Notes: generated by a model from the letters alone, not told the origin. 64,000 nucleotides of DNA from Egbenema bharatensis (GCF_048077055.1 NZ_CP182236.1:1302001-1366000), one strand, 5' to 3'; counted from the stretch's first letter, positions 34,860 through 43,295 are shown. Numbers and translations are program-made.

Positions 34860-36158
34860 TCAAGAACGCGCTTTTGGCTCAGTCTCCGGCTCAGTGGCAG
34901 AATCAGCAGCAGACGGAGCCTGCTCCTTATCGATCACCATTCGCAGGGACTTACCGGGATATTGGAATACCGCGGGCAATTCCGTACTCCTTTGAGCCAG
35001 TTGGGGCCCCTGAAGCATTTGAACTAAAGCCTGCTCCAGCGCAGTTCCCGGATCCATCACGACCCAGCCTTCTTGAGTCAGCTTGCGGAATTCAAAGTGA
35101 AGGTGTGGCCCGGTTGACAGACCTGTACTACCGACTCGACCGATCGCCTCACCCTGCTTCACTGTTTCCCCAGGTTTAACAAACAGTTCGGACAGGTGAG
35201 CGTACAGTGTTTGTTCCGTCCCCTTATTGTGCTGAAGGACGATCGTTAAGCCATATCCCCCTACAAAGTCAGCAATCTCCACCTTGCCATCAAAGGCTGC
35301 CAGCACCGGAGTTCCCTGAGGAGCCGCAATATCCGTTCCAGAGTGGAAACGCATTTCACCTGCGATCGGATGAACGCGCCAACCAAAGGCAGAACTGATG
35401 ACTGCCGGAATGGACAGTGGGAACAGCAGATTCACATTGCCGTTACTGAGGCGGGCCGGTGGACGCACCGTCAGATTATAAAAACTGCGAGCTGAGGTCG
35501 TTGGGTTGCTGCCCAGGTTGTACACACTGTATCCACCCGCTGGGTTGTATCCCCCTCCCTGCCCGACCACACCCGCCGGTAGGTTTGCAGGTGGACAAAT
35601 GCTGGATGGAGCCGTATCACCGGGTTTGAGCACCGACTGACAGCCCGTCGATCGCTCAGATAAAACAATATCGGGCTGGTTCGTCTGAGTCGCGCCCAAA
35701 TCATAAGGTGTGGAATCAATATAGGTTCCCGTTCCAAAAGCGGCCGAAGCATCTTCTGAAAGGTTGGGGGAAACAAGATCCGCTGGAGTTCTGCCATTAG
35801 ATGGGAGCGGGGTTTCCGTCAGAACAGGTTCAGGGGCGGCGGGAGCGGGTACAACCAGCTCTACTTCAGGGGCCGCGATCGCTGGGGGGATCCAGGGTTC
35901 TGGACTCGCCGATTCGATCGGATCTGGCGCAGGGGTAAAGTTAACATCCGATTGAAGCAGGTCTTGGGCACTGGGAACATAGAGTTCAGGAGTAGCTTGA
36001 GCGAAGGCCGCCCCCGCACTAAGCAGACCGATCCCACTCAGACAACTCAGCCCCTTGGCGAGCAGGTGATGGGGGATGGAGAAATCGTTAGCTGGGGGTG
36101 AATTACGTTTCTGATTCATCACTGCATCTTCGACGGGTCCTAACCGAATATAAGGCAT
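34860..36158 (-). CDS. M23 family peptidoglycan metallopeptidase
   Basis: 432 residues (419 from the inner ATG at 36119). A signal/anchor segment (GLSCLSGIGLLSAGAAFAQA) precedes a Pro/Ala-rich linker with TGCQSVLKPGDTAPSSICPPANLP and the LytM domain near 275-370: FHSGTDIAAPQGTPVLAAFDG (Zn His and Asp), YAHLSELFVKPGETVKQGEAIG and GPHLHFEF (HxH). The C-terminus is acidic. It cleaves peptide cross-links in peptidoglycan, or activates amidases if substrate binding is weak. All catalytic residues are present. Confidence 0.92.
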   Translation of the reverse strand: MPYIRLGPVEDAVMNQKRNSPPANDFSIPHHLLAKGLSCLSGIGLLSAGAAFAQATPELYVPSAQDLLQSDVNFTPAPDPIESASPEPWIPPAIAAPEVELVVPAPAAPEPVLTETPLPSNGRTPADLVSPNLSEDASAAFGTGTYIDSTPYDLGATQTNQPDIVLSERSTGCQSVLKPGDTAPSSICPPANLPAGVVGQGGGYNPAGGYSVYNLGSNPTTSARSFYNLTVRPPARLSNGNVNLLFPLSIPAVISSAFGWRVHPIAGEMRFHSGTDIAAPQGTPVLAAFDGKVEIADFVGGYGLTIVLQHNKGTEQTLYAHLSELFVKPGETVKQGEAIGRVGSTGLSTGPHLHFEFRKLTQEGWVVMDPGTALEQALVQMLQGPQLAQRSTELPAVFQYPGKSLRMVIDKEQAPSAADSATEPETEPKARS

Positions 36159-36835
36159 TTGAAGGAGTAGAGCGTTATCCTACCGTCCATTTGTGTTCGC
36201 TGATCATGCGAATGCCCGTAGCTATCATAAAGCAGATAATTGGAACTTCGATCACCAGCAGAGCGCAGCCAAACATTTGCACTACTGAGCGGACACTGAT
36301 TGGGCAGAAGTTTAATCAACTAATCAACAGCAGCGAATCAACAAACCAGGAACCATGACCTACTTACAGAGCAGTAGGAAAACTTGTGCCGACATCAAAA
36401 AGCCGACCCCATAAATACTGACAGCTTCTTCCCATGCAATCCATATACGCTCCCTTAGCAAGCAATCAGGATACGCACTGTTTGATAACACCGATGACAC
36501 CCTGGAAATCTGGCAAAAAATAAAACCAAGTTTTGCCTCAATCAAGCATTATTCTGCCATTTTCAAGTCTTTTTTGCTATCTCGTCTCGTATTCTACCCA
36601 CCTTCGCGGGCAAAGTTGACTGAAGCAAAAGGGCATTTCAAAAGAAAGCGTTAAATTTTAATAGGGGCTACTCTGGAGGGCTTGATGGGATTTTTGCAGC
36701 AGTTACCGAAAATTCTGTTAATCTATGCCACAGTGTTCCTTAATCTGAATTTAACGACCTGCTTGTTTTCGCTCAACAGTACGTCCGATCGGAGTGGATT
36801 GAACCAGTCATAAACTCGCTCACCCTTATTTTCCT
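36159..36835. other. Gene-free interval
   Basis: About 680 bp of AT-richer sequence between the divergent M23 peptidase and cdsA genes. No repeat family member or convincing small gene was found. Confidence 0.45.
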
Positions 36836-37704
36836 ATGCCATTGTCCCGTATCCTCAGTGCTATCGTTGCCATCCTGCTTGCCCTGGGGATGACGCTTCT
36901 CGGTGGGTGGTACTTCACCATTTGCCTGGGGGTGATTGTTTACCTGGGACAGCAAGAATATTTTGATTTAGTTCGCGCTAAGGGGGTGGCTCCTGCGGCG
37001 AAAACAACGCTGGTGGTTAGCCAGGTTTTGCTGGTTACAGCAACGATTTCTTCTTCCCTGGCAGATGCTCTGATGCCGATCGCCGGAACGCTAATCTGCT
37101 TTTACCTTCTGTTTCAGCCTAAGTTCGCCACGATCGCCGATATCTCTTCTTCAATTCTGGGCTTGTTTTATGGGGGATACCTACCCAGTTATTGGGTGCG
37201 CCTGCGGGCGATCGGCAATGCTGAAGTCAGTAACCTGCCTCTAGAGGGCTATTTCCCCACCAGTCTGCCGAATATTGCAGACCTGCCCGTTGGACTAACC
37301 ACTACCCTGCTGGCTTTCTTTAGCATCTGGGCAGCAGACATTGGGGCATATATTTTCGGGAAGATTTTTGGACGGACTCGCCTGACGGATATTAGTCCCA
37401 AGAAGACGGTAGAGGGAGCTGTGTTTGGCGTGTTGGGCAGTGTTGCGGTGGCGACGGTGGGATCATGTTACTTGAACTGGCAGGGGGGCCTTTGAGCGGG
37501 ATGGCTCTGGGTTTGATGATTGGCATTGCCAGTTTGTTGGGCGATCTGACTGAATCGATGATGAAGCGGGATGCAGGGGTGAAGGATTCTGGCCAATTAA
37601 TTCCTGGGCACGGGGGGATTCTCGATCGCGCCGATAGTTATGTGTTCACCGCGCCCCTGATCTATTACTTCATGACGTTGCTTCTACCACTGTTGCCGTC
37701 CTGA
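36836..37704 (+). pseudogene. cdsA: Phosphatidate cytidylyltransferase, frameshifted
   Basis: Makes CDP-diacylglycerol for phosphatidylglycerol synthesis, an integral membrane enzyme. The frame is open for 219 residues with hydrophobic helices (SAIVAILLALGMTLLGGWYF, AADIGAYIFGKIFGRTRL, DISPKKTVEGAVFG). It breaks in the six-G run 37483-37488: with one more G, QGG continues as PLSGMALGLMIGIASLLGDL. It then carries the signature SMMKRDAGVKDSGQLIPGHGGILDRADS. Both halves are well preserved, which favours a sequencing deletion over decay. Confidence 0.9.
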
Positions 37705-37915
37705 TGGTGTGATCTCATTCAATTTTTACTGAAGTTAGTATCTAAATTATCAAACTGAACGATAGAATCTAGGCAAGTCGTGGCATTTCCTCTGGCTCGG
37801 CAAGTGACCGGAGCAGGTCTTTAGAGCCATGAAGGTTAGTAGTAACGGCGATTTTGGTGCGCCGCTTTGGGCTGCACGCTCTGCCGATCCTGTATTGCTA
37901 CCCCCGAACACCTGG

Positions 37916-39571
37916 ATGGTTAACTTAATCCATAAAACTAAAGACCAAGTCCTGAATGCTCTGAATTCTAATGCGGAGCAGGATTGTATTCTCGCTGCCA
38001 TTGATGTAGGAACCAACTCCATCCATATGGTGGTGGTGAAGATCCAGCCGAGCTTTCCAGCATTCACGATTATCGATCGAGAAAAAGATACGGTGCGCCT
38101 GGGCGATCGAGATCCAAAGACCGGACGACTCACCCCAGAAGCGATGGAGCGGGCCATCAATGCCCTGAAACGCTGTCAGGAGATTGCCAAAAGTTTAGGG
38201 GCGCAGGATTTAATTGCGGTGGCAACCAGTGCGGTGCGAGAGGCTCCAAATGGGCAGACATTTTTACATCAAGTGGAGCGCGAAACCGGGCTAACGATCG
38301 ACCTGATTTCGGGGACGGAAGAAGCTCGCCGGATCTATCTGGGTGTGCTGTCGGGCATGGAGTTTCAGGAACAGCCCCATGTGATTGTTGACATTGGCGG
38401 TGGCTCTACGGAACTGATTTTAGGCGATGGACATGAACCGCGTACCCTCAGTAGTACCAAAGTGGGAGCAGTGCGGCTGACGGCTGAGTTTGTTAAGACC
38501 GATCCCATTAGCAACAGTGAATTTCACTACCTGCAAGCCTATATTCGGGGAATGCTGGAGCGATCGGTGGAGGAGTTGCGCAGCCACCTGAAGCCAGGGG
38601 AAACGCCGCGAATGGTGGGGACATCGGGGACGATCGAAACGCTCGCTGCAATCCACGCCCGTGAAAAGCTGGGGATGGTTCCTGACCCGCTCAATGGCTA
38701 TCAGTTCAGCTTGAAAGACCTGCGAGAAATCGTTAACCGTCTGCGTAAGCTTGACTACTCTGAACGCTCTGATATCCCAGGTATGTCCGATCGCCGCTCC
38801 GAGATTATTGTTGCCGGGGCGGTGATTTTACAAGAAGCGATGTCTTTACTGGGGCTGGAAAGCATTACAATCTGCGAGCGGGCCCTGCGGGAAGGCGTGG
38901 TGGTGGACTGGATGCTGACCCACGGCATGATTGAAGACCGCCTGCGCTATCAGGGATCTGTCCGGCAGCGTAGCGTGATTAAAACAGCCCAGAAGTATCA
39001 CGTCAACCTGGAGCATAGTGAACGAGTGGCGAAGTTTGCCCTCAGTTTGTTTGATCAAACAGGGGGAGTTTTGCACGAGTGGGGCGACGATGCGCGCGAG
39101 TTACTGTGGGCGGCGGCGATTTTGCATAACTGTGGTCACTTTATCAGCCATTCTTCCCACCATAAGCACTCCTATTATCTAATCCGTAATGGGGAGCTGT
39201 TGGGATATACCGAAGTGGAAGTCGAGACGATCGCCAACTTGGCCCGCTATCACCGCAAGAGCAGTCCTAAAAAGAAGCATGAGTGTTATCGCAGCATCAG
39301 CAGCAAAAAGCATCGGCGGATGGTCGATCAACTACATCCCCTGCTGCGGCTGGCGGTTGCGCTCGATCGGCGGCAAATTGGGGCGATCGAAAGTATTCGC
39401 TGTGAGTATCAGGCAGAATCCCAGAGGTTACACCTGCATTTACAAGCCGCTAATCCCAGGGACGACTGCGCCCTGGAGCTATGGAGTCTGGATCTGAAAA
39501 AGGGCAATTTTGAGGCGGAGTTTGATGTGAAGTTGGAGTTGATGTTGGAGGGAGTGGGGAGTCAGGAATAG
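37916..39571 (+). CDS. ppx: Exopolyphosphatase / pppGpp phosphohydrolase (Ppx/GppA)
   Basis: 551 residues from the ATG at 37916; an in-frame start at 37829 adds 29 residues of low complexity. The ASKHA-fold N-terminal domain reads LAAIDVGTNSIHMVVVKI, VATSAVREA, IDLISGTEEARRIYLGVL, VDIGGGSTEL and MVGTSGTIETLA. The C-terminal HD-like domain has ILHNCGHFISHSSHHKHSYYLI and NLARYHRK. It degrades polyphosphate or (p)ppGpp. A satellite begins just at its 3' end. Confidence 0.92.
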   Translation: MVNLIHKTKDQVLNALNSNAEQDCILAAIDVGTNSIHMVVVKIQPSFPAFTIIDREKDTVRLGDRDPKTGRLTPEAMERAINALKRCQEIAKSLGAQDLIAVATSAVREAPNGQTFLHQVERETGLTIDLISGTEEARRIYLGVLSGMEFQEQPHVIVDIGGGSTELILGDGHEPRTLSSTKVGAVRLTAEFVKTDPISNSEFHYLQAYIRGMLERSVEELRSHLKPGETPRMVGTSGTIETLAAIHAREKLGMVPDPLNGYQFSLKDLREIVNRLRKLDYSERSDIPGMSDRRSEIIVAGAVILQEAMSLLGLESITICERALREGVVVDWMLTHGMIEDRLRYQGSVRQRSVIKTAQKYHVNLEHSERVAKFALSLFDQTGGVLHEWGDDARELLWAAAILHNCGHFISHSSHHKHSYYLIRNGELLGYTEVEVETIANLARYHRKSSPKKKHECYRSISSKKHRRMVDQLHPLLRLAVALDRRQIGAIESIRCEYQAESQRLHLHLQAANPRDDCALELWSLDLKKGNFEAEFDVKLELMLEGVGSQE

Positions 39572-39781
39572 GGAGTCGGGGCGAAGCGTGATCCAATAGT
39601 CAAAACGTAGGGGCGCATTGCAATGCGCCCATGCAGGGAGCCTGCGGATAGGTTATTCGTTTGCTGGAAGGAGTCGGGAGTCGGGAGTCGGGAGTCGGGG
39701 CGAAGCGTGATCCAATAGTCAAAACGTAGGGGCGCATTGCAATGCGCCCATGCAGGGAGCCTGCGGATAGGTTATTCGTTT
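39571..39781. repeat. Exact 92-bp direct repeat pair with internal palindrome
   Basis: 39571-39662 and 39690-39781 are identical over 92 bp. Each has GCGAAGCGTGATCC, then the perfect palindrome GGGCGCATTGCAATGCGCCC, then GCAGGGAGCCTGCGGATAGG. They are separated by a GGGAGTC heptamer tract. A related palindrome (ACGCACAGCAGTACG) follows near 39797. Confidence 0.9.
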
Positions 39782-39831
39782 CCGGTCAAGGTGGGGACGC
39801 ACAGCAGTACGCCCCTACAGTGCATCCTGAA

Positions 39832-40080
39832 TTAGAGGGTCATCGATCGCACATAAATCCGCATGATTTCACCGGGTTCTTTGGTGGTGGCCTGCTGGAT
39901 TTGCGAGAAGGGTAGGGGTCTTGACCAATCCTCGACGCGGCAAAAATCACATTGATACAGTCGGGCAATGATCAGTTCCACATCATCAGGTTGACCGATC
40001 ATCAGAATCTTGACCGATCGACGGGCAGCAGAAAAGGAACGATCGCCCATAGGAGGCTGACCGAAAAATTTGTCGGACAT
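39832..40080 (-). CDS. Conserved hypothetical protein, 82 aa
   Basis: 82 residues with a basic N-terminus (MSDKFFGQPPMGDRSFSAARRSVKILMIGQPDD) and one alpha-beta core (VELIIARLYQCDFCRVEDWS). There is no signal or membrane segment. The spacing IARLYQ-CDFC could bind metal but is only one CxxC-like pair. It is isolated on the minus strand, with a good interval on both sides. Unknown function. Confidence 0.6.
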   Translation of the reverse strand: MSDKFFGQPPMGDRSFSAARRSVKILMIGQPDDVELIIARLYQCDFCRVEDWSRPLPFSQIQQATTKEPGEIMRIYVRSMTL

Positions 40081-40340
40081 AGTTTATGAATCTCCTTGTG
40101 TTCCAGGGTTTGAAGAAACCCTAGAGACTAGCCCTCAATGTCAGACAGGGCAAGCAACAGGCATCGGGTGTTATCATACACCCTAGCCTGGACTAGCCAC
40201 GATAGTCTGGGTCAGGAGGTTGGGCGTGTTAGCTCGTCAGGCAACGCTTGACCTCCGCAGAGAATTCGCCTCCAGGTATCCAGTCATCTCCTCCGTTTGG
40301 TTAACTTAAAAGATAACTATAGTTGTTGAGCCTATCACCA

Positions 40341-40760
40341 ATGATCAGGGAAATCAAGTCAAGATTGATACGATCCTTGATACGAACTAATGATTCTAAA
40401 TCGATCGCTCACCGGATCATCATCAGCTTGACTCAACGGTTTCTGAAGGAAGTGCAAAACTTTATTCAAGTGGATGCCACACCAGAGGAATCGGCTTTTG
40501 CCGCTTCAAAGAACCCTCAACCCGATTGGCTCAATCGCCAAGGAGTCGAAGCCCTCACCGATCGAGAACAGCAGATTCTGGAACTAATCGCGCAGGGACT
40601 CAGCAACACTCAAATCAGCGAACAGTTAGTCCTCAGTCCCAAAACGGTGAAAAATCACATTACCCACATCTTCAGCAAAATGCAGGTGAAGTCTCGTGCA
40701 GCCGCGATCGTGCAGGCCCGGGAAGCTGGTTTTGGAACACCGAAAGAATTACAGTCCTAA
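40341..40760 (+). CDS. LuxR-type helix-turn-helix regulator (no receiver domain)
   Basis: 139 residues from the ATG at 40341. The GerE/LuxR HTH occupies about the last 65: ALTDREQQILELIAQGLSNTQISEQLVLSPKTVKNHITHIFSKMQVKSR. The N-terminal part is short, basic and lacks a receiver domain, so it is not a classical response regulator. It lies 0.5 kb upstream of the RTX gene and the GGA(C/T) arrays at 41.2-43.3 kb. A regulatory link is possible but not shown. Confidence 0.85.
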   Translation: MIREIKSRLIRSLIRTNDSKSIAHRIIISLTQRFLKEVQNFIQVDATPEESAFAASKNPQPDWLNRQGVEALTDREQQILELIAQGLSNTQISEQLVLSPKTVKNHITHIFSKMQVKSRAAAIVQAREAGFGTPKELQS

Positions 40761-40915
40761 TCCAATCAGGTGATGTCCTAGCCCGATCGGGTGAGAATTG
40801 CCGCACGGTGGTTTGCCAAAGTTGGGACTCTGGCCTCACGACGGTCAGGGATAGCATCCGGCAAGATAGAACTATGCAAGCGAGACAACTGAACGCCAGG
40901 TTCTAACCTGGTTAA

Positions 40916-41040
40916 CTGACAAATCTTTTCCCGTAGGTTGGGTTGAACAACGTGAAACCCAACACCAGCCTATGTTCCTTTGGGTTACGCTATCGCTAAC
41001 CCAACCTACGGGAGAATCAGGGTTTCAGGAGTTTTGTCAG
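40916..41040. repeat. Inverted-repeat element with GTAGGTTGGGTT arms
   Basis: Perfect 15-bp arms CCCGTAGGTTGGGTT (40930-40944) and AACCCAACCTACGGG (40998-41012) enclose a spacer with GAACAACGTGAAACCCAAC. TGACAAA and TTTGTCA form a further outer pair at 40917-40923 and 41033-41039. It resembles dispersed palindromic elements common in cyanobacterial genomes. Confidence 0.8.
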
Positions 41041-41172
41041 TCAATCAGGGTTCTAACACCCCTTGCAACACTCAGTTTTTAAGCAATGTAATTTGATCGC
41101 ATCGATTCAAATGAGCCGATCGCAAGGCAATTCTGCTTTGTGATACAGGAATCCTTGTCTTTAAAGCTGACT

Positions 41173-41216
41173 GGATGCTTTGTGGATGAATCACGGACGT
41201 TTTCAGGACTCATTGC
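41173..41216 (+). promoter_or_regulatory. Array of four 11-bp GGA(C/T) direct repeats upstream of the RTX gene
   Basis: GGATGCTTTGT (41173), GGATGAATCAC (41184), GGACGTTTTCA (41195) and GGACTCATTGC (41206), each exactly 11 bp apart. An AT-rich TGAATA follows at 41217 as a weak -10 candidate. The last unit ends about 80 bp before the ATG. The pattern recurs at 42318 and 43252. Confidence 0.65.
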
Positions 41217-41297
41217 TGAATAACCTGATATCAGAAAACACAAAGAAGTTTTCCCGTACCGATACAAACCCTATCAACTAAAAATAAGGAGACAATC

Positions 41298-42299
41298 ATG
41301 GCACACACCTGGAGAGGCACAAACGGTAATGACAATAAGAGAGCGCATAGAACTTATTTAGGATTACGCTGGGAAGAATGGAGAATGTATGGCGGAGCTG
41401 GAAATGATACGCTATACGGTGGGCCACTGAATGACACTCTGTATGGCGAGAGCGGTAACGATCGACTATTTGGCGAAAATGGAAACGACCTATTGTTTGG
41501 TGGAGAAGGCGATGACTATTTAGACGGTGGTAATGGCAACGATACGCTGTACGGTGGAGCCGGAAACGATACGCTCATCGGGGGAGCAGGTGATGACTAC
41601 CTGGATGGCGGTGCGGGTGGAGGAATTAACCAACTGTTCGGCGGTTCTGGCAACGATACCTATGTGGTTTATCACCGGGAGCGAGATCTAATTTACGAAG
41701 GCGTAAATCAAGGAATTGATACGGTTCTCAGCTACGATAACAACTATGTTCTGGGGGCAAACCTGGAAAACCTGAAGCTCCAAGGAACCACCACTCGTGG
41801 ACAGGGCAACAACCTGAATAACGTGATTCACGGTAATCCTATTCGAGCCAGTGTGCTGTACGGCCAGGATGGCAACGATATTATCTATGGCGGTAATGGT
41901 AAAGATACGCTGTATGGTGGACGGGGGAACGATCGCCTGGTGGGTGATGATGGCGATGATGTCCTGATTGGATATGGTGGCAACCTCAACGAAATCGATA
42001 CCCTGATGGGTGGCAGAGGCGCGGATGTATTTGTTCTGGGTAGCGCAAAAACGGAAACCCAGGCTCCTGTAGGACTACATTATCGGGGAACGGGTTACGC
42101 CATTATTAGCGATTTCAATGACTTTCAGGGCGATAAAATTCAGGTTTCTGCAACCGATCGCAGTGGATACCGATTAGCCCATAGCAACTTAATTGGCAGT
42201 GCAACCCTGGATACTCAGATATACCATCGGGATAACTTGATTGCGATCGTCCAGGATACGGTTGATGTGGTCATCGCCAGGGATTTTGTCTTCGTTTAG
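41298..42299 (+). CDS. RTX (hemolysin-type calcium-binding repeat) protein
   Basis: 333 residues. Clusters of GGxGNDxLx nonapeptides lie at about 36-115 (GGAGNDTLYGG, GGEGDDYLDGG, GGAGNDTLIGG) and 185-235. In between is YVVYHRERDLIYEGVNQGIDTVLSYDNNYVLG and after them FVLGSAKTETQ and ISDFNDFQGDKIQVSA, the typical end of type I secreted RTX proteins. There is no N-terminal signal. It is preceded by AAGGAG. It is likely exported by a type I system such as the one at 54.8-60.1 kb. It binds Ca2+ outside the cell; the role is unknown. Confidence 0.9.
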   Translation: MAHTWRGTNGNDNKRAHRTYLGLRWEEWRMYGGAGNDTLYGGPLNDTLYGESGNDRLFGENGNDLLFGGEGDDYLDGGNGNDTLYGGAGNDTLIGGAGDDYLDGGAGGGINQLFGGSGNDTYVVYHRERDLIYEGVNQGIDTVLSYDNNYVLGANLENLKLQGTTTRGQGNNLNNVIHGNPIRASVLYGQDGNDIIYGGNGKDTLYGGRGNDRLVGDDGDDVLIGYGGNLNEIDTLMGGRGADVFVLGSAKTETQAPVGLHYRGTGYAIISDFNDFQGDKIQVSATDRSGYRLAHSNLIGSATLDTQIYHRDNLIAIVQDTVDVVIARDFVFV

Positions 42300-42317
42300 A
42301 GCCGGGTAGAGGCAGGT

Positions 42318-42361
42318 GGACGCAATGTAGACGTTCTCTGGACGCTTTCTGGACACCCTCC
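42318..42361 (+). promoter_or_regulatory. Array of four 11-bp GGAC-type direct repeats upstream of the 91-aa gene
   Basis: GGACGCAATGT (42318), AGACGTTCTCT (42329), GGACGCTTTCT (42340) and GGACACCCTCC (42351), exactly 11 bp apart. TTAATA at 42362 is a possible -10. The ATG at 42429 is 68 bp after the array. Confidence 0.65.
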
Positions 42362-42428
42362 TTAATAGAGTGATAGCAGAGAAGAAATGATTCTCTCAAA
42401 CCGATCCCAAGTGCCAGGAGCCTCCATC

Positions 42429-42704
42429 ATGGTGAAACACCGATCGACTGCAACAGCGTCCATCTTTTCTTCTCCTCAAGCAAGTTTTTTATTCTCTCAC
42501 ACACAGATCCTTTCAACAACAGTCAAACAATTGAGCCAGGCAATGACAAACCAACCTACCCAAAATGAATCAAAAGTTCATTTCAATAGACGCAAAAGTG
42601 GAACGATCGTTTGGTCTATTGATGATTCTGCCACACATCAACCCAACTGGTTCCCTACCGATATGGAAGCTCGATATTGGTTAGAACGACGGTTTTTTGA
42701 GTAA
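42429..42704 (+). CDS. 91-aa protein, member 3 of the small three-member family
   Basis: 91 residues from the ATG at 42429, chosen because AGGAG lies at 42416-42420; an upstream ATG at 42387 and an inner one at 42543 are alternatives. The C-terminal core (VWSIDDSATHQPNWF then PTDMEARYWLERRFF) aligns gap-free with the proteins at 11911 and 42958: W-x3-D-x2-(S/T)-H, then E-x3-W-(I/L)-(D/E)-x2-(Y/F). The N-terminal half is Ser/Thr-rich and not conserved. The last codons are in a 15-bp tandem duplication. Confidence 0.65.
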   Translation: MVKHRSTATASIFSSPQASFLFSHTQILSTTVKQLSQAMTNQPTQNESKVHFNRRKSGTIVWSIDDSATHQPNWFPTDMEARYWLERRFFE

Positions 42705-42718
42705 CGGTTTTTTGAGTA
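42689..42718. repeat. 15-bp tandem duplication over the stop codon
   Basis: ACGGTTTTTTGAGTA occurs at 42689-42703 and 42704-42718 exactly; the stop codon TAA of the 91-aa gene spans the unit boundary. Confidence 0.85.
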
Positions 42719-42759
42719 ACCGTTCTGGCTAAATCCCTCAAACCCAGGAGGTGATCACA

Positions 42760-42930
42760 ATGCAAGTGAAATGGAAAACATTAATTACTAAGGTTTCAGT
42801 TTGGCTCCTGCTCGAACTTTCCCTCAACCTTCTGGGTGTAGACCAATTAGCAGATTACAGCGAATTCCTATCCCATCCTGCTTCGGTTCACCCCTACGGA
42901 GCAACGATCGCCTTAGCAGAATCCCTTTAA
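42760..42930 (+). CDS. 56-aa single-helix membrane peptide
   Basis: A small gene with a very strong ribosome-binding site (AGGAGGTGATC, 42746-42756) before the ATG at 42760. The 56-residue product starts with a basic MQVKWKTLITK and continues with one hydrophobic helix (VSVWLLLELSLNLLG). A short DQLADYSEFL stretch and a Ser/His/Ala-rich tail follow. No known family was recognised. It sits between the two paralogous 91-aa genes (55 and 27 bp gaps), so it is probably in the same operon. Confidence 0.72.
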   Translation: MQVKWKTLITKVSVWLLLELSLNLLGVDQLADYSEFLSHPASVHPYGATIALAESL

Positions 42931-42957
42931 TCCCGTTTCTACCTCTGGAGCAATACC

Positions 42958-43233
42958 ATGATCTCTGACTCAGATTCCTTCCCTGTGACAACAACTGATT
43001 CCCATGTTCGTAATCACCAGTGGCTGCAAAAGTTGACTAAATACCTCGATCGCCTGGAATGTGCAATGATTCGGTTCTTCACGACAGATCATGAACCCAA
43101 GATTTCCTATCGTATTCGTCGGAATGGACAAGAACGCTGGATCATTACCGATCCCGACTCCCATCAGCGCATCGTTTGTACCTCTGAGTCGGAAGTCCGA
43201 TTCTGGCTCGATCAACGGTATAACGTTCACTAA
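42958..43233 (+). CDS. 91-aa protein, member 2 of the small three-member family
   Basis: 91 residues. The core (RWIITDPDSHQRIVC then TSESEVRFWLDQRYN) aligns gap-free with the proteins at 11911 and 42429 and has the same spacing of W, D, H, E and W. The N-terminus is helical (WLQKLTKYLDRLECAMIRFF). It has the same length as member 3 and is in the same presumed operon, 27 bp after the 56-aa membrane peptide. No signal, membrane segment or known domain was found. Confidence 0.75.
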   Translation: MISDSDSFPVTTTDSHVRNHQWLQKLTKYLDRLECAMIRFFTTDHEPKISYRIRRNGQERWIITDPDSHQRIVCTSESEVRFWLDQRYNVH

Positions 43234-43251
43234 ATAAAACCTACTGATTTT

Positions 43252-43295
43252 GGACAACTGCTCAACGATTCTCGGACACTTTCAGGACGGTACCT
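43252..43295 (+). promoter_or_regulatory. Array of four 11-bp GGAC-type direct repeats upstream of the diiron gene
   Basis: GGACAACTGCT (43252), CAACGATTCTC (43263, degenerate), GGACACTTTCA (43274) and GGACGGTACCT (43285), exactly 11 bp apart. TAGAAT at 43295 is a good -10 match. The ATG is at 43401. Confidence 0.65.

Noticed and set aside
37465..37704. Programmed frameshift in cdsA
   Set aside because: The six-G run is not a typical slippery heptamer with downstream stimulator, and other genes in the window break the same way, so a sequence error is simpler.
39571..39781. Attachment site of an integrated element
   Set aside because: The 92-bp direct repeats are only 119 bp apart and enclose just a satellite, with no integrase or cargo.
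41173..43295. Pho box or HLR1 identity for the repeat arrays
   Set aside because: The 11-bp period fits a PhoB-type protein, but the units lack the TTAA-type Pho core and the TTACA-type HLR1 core.
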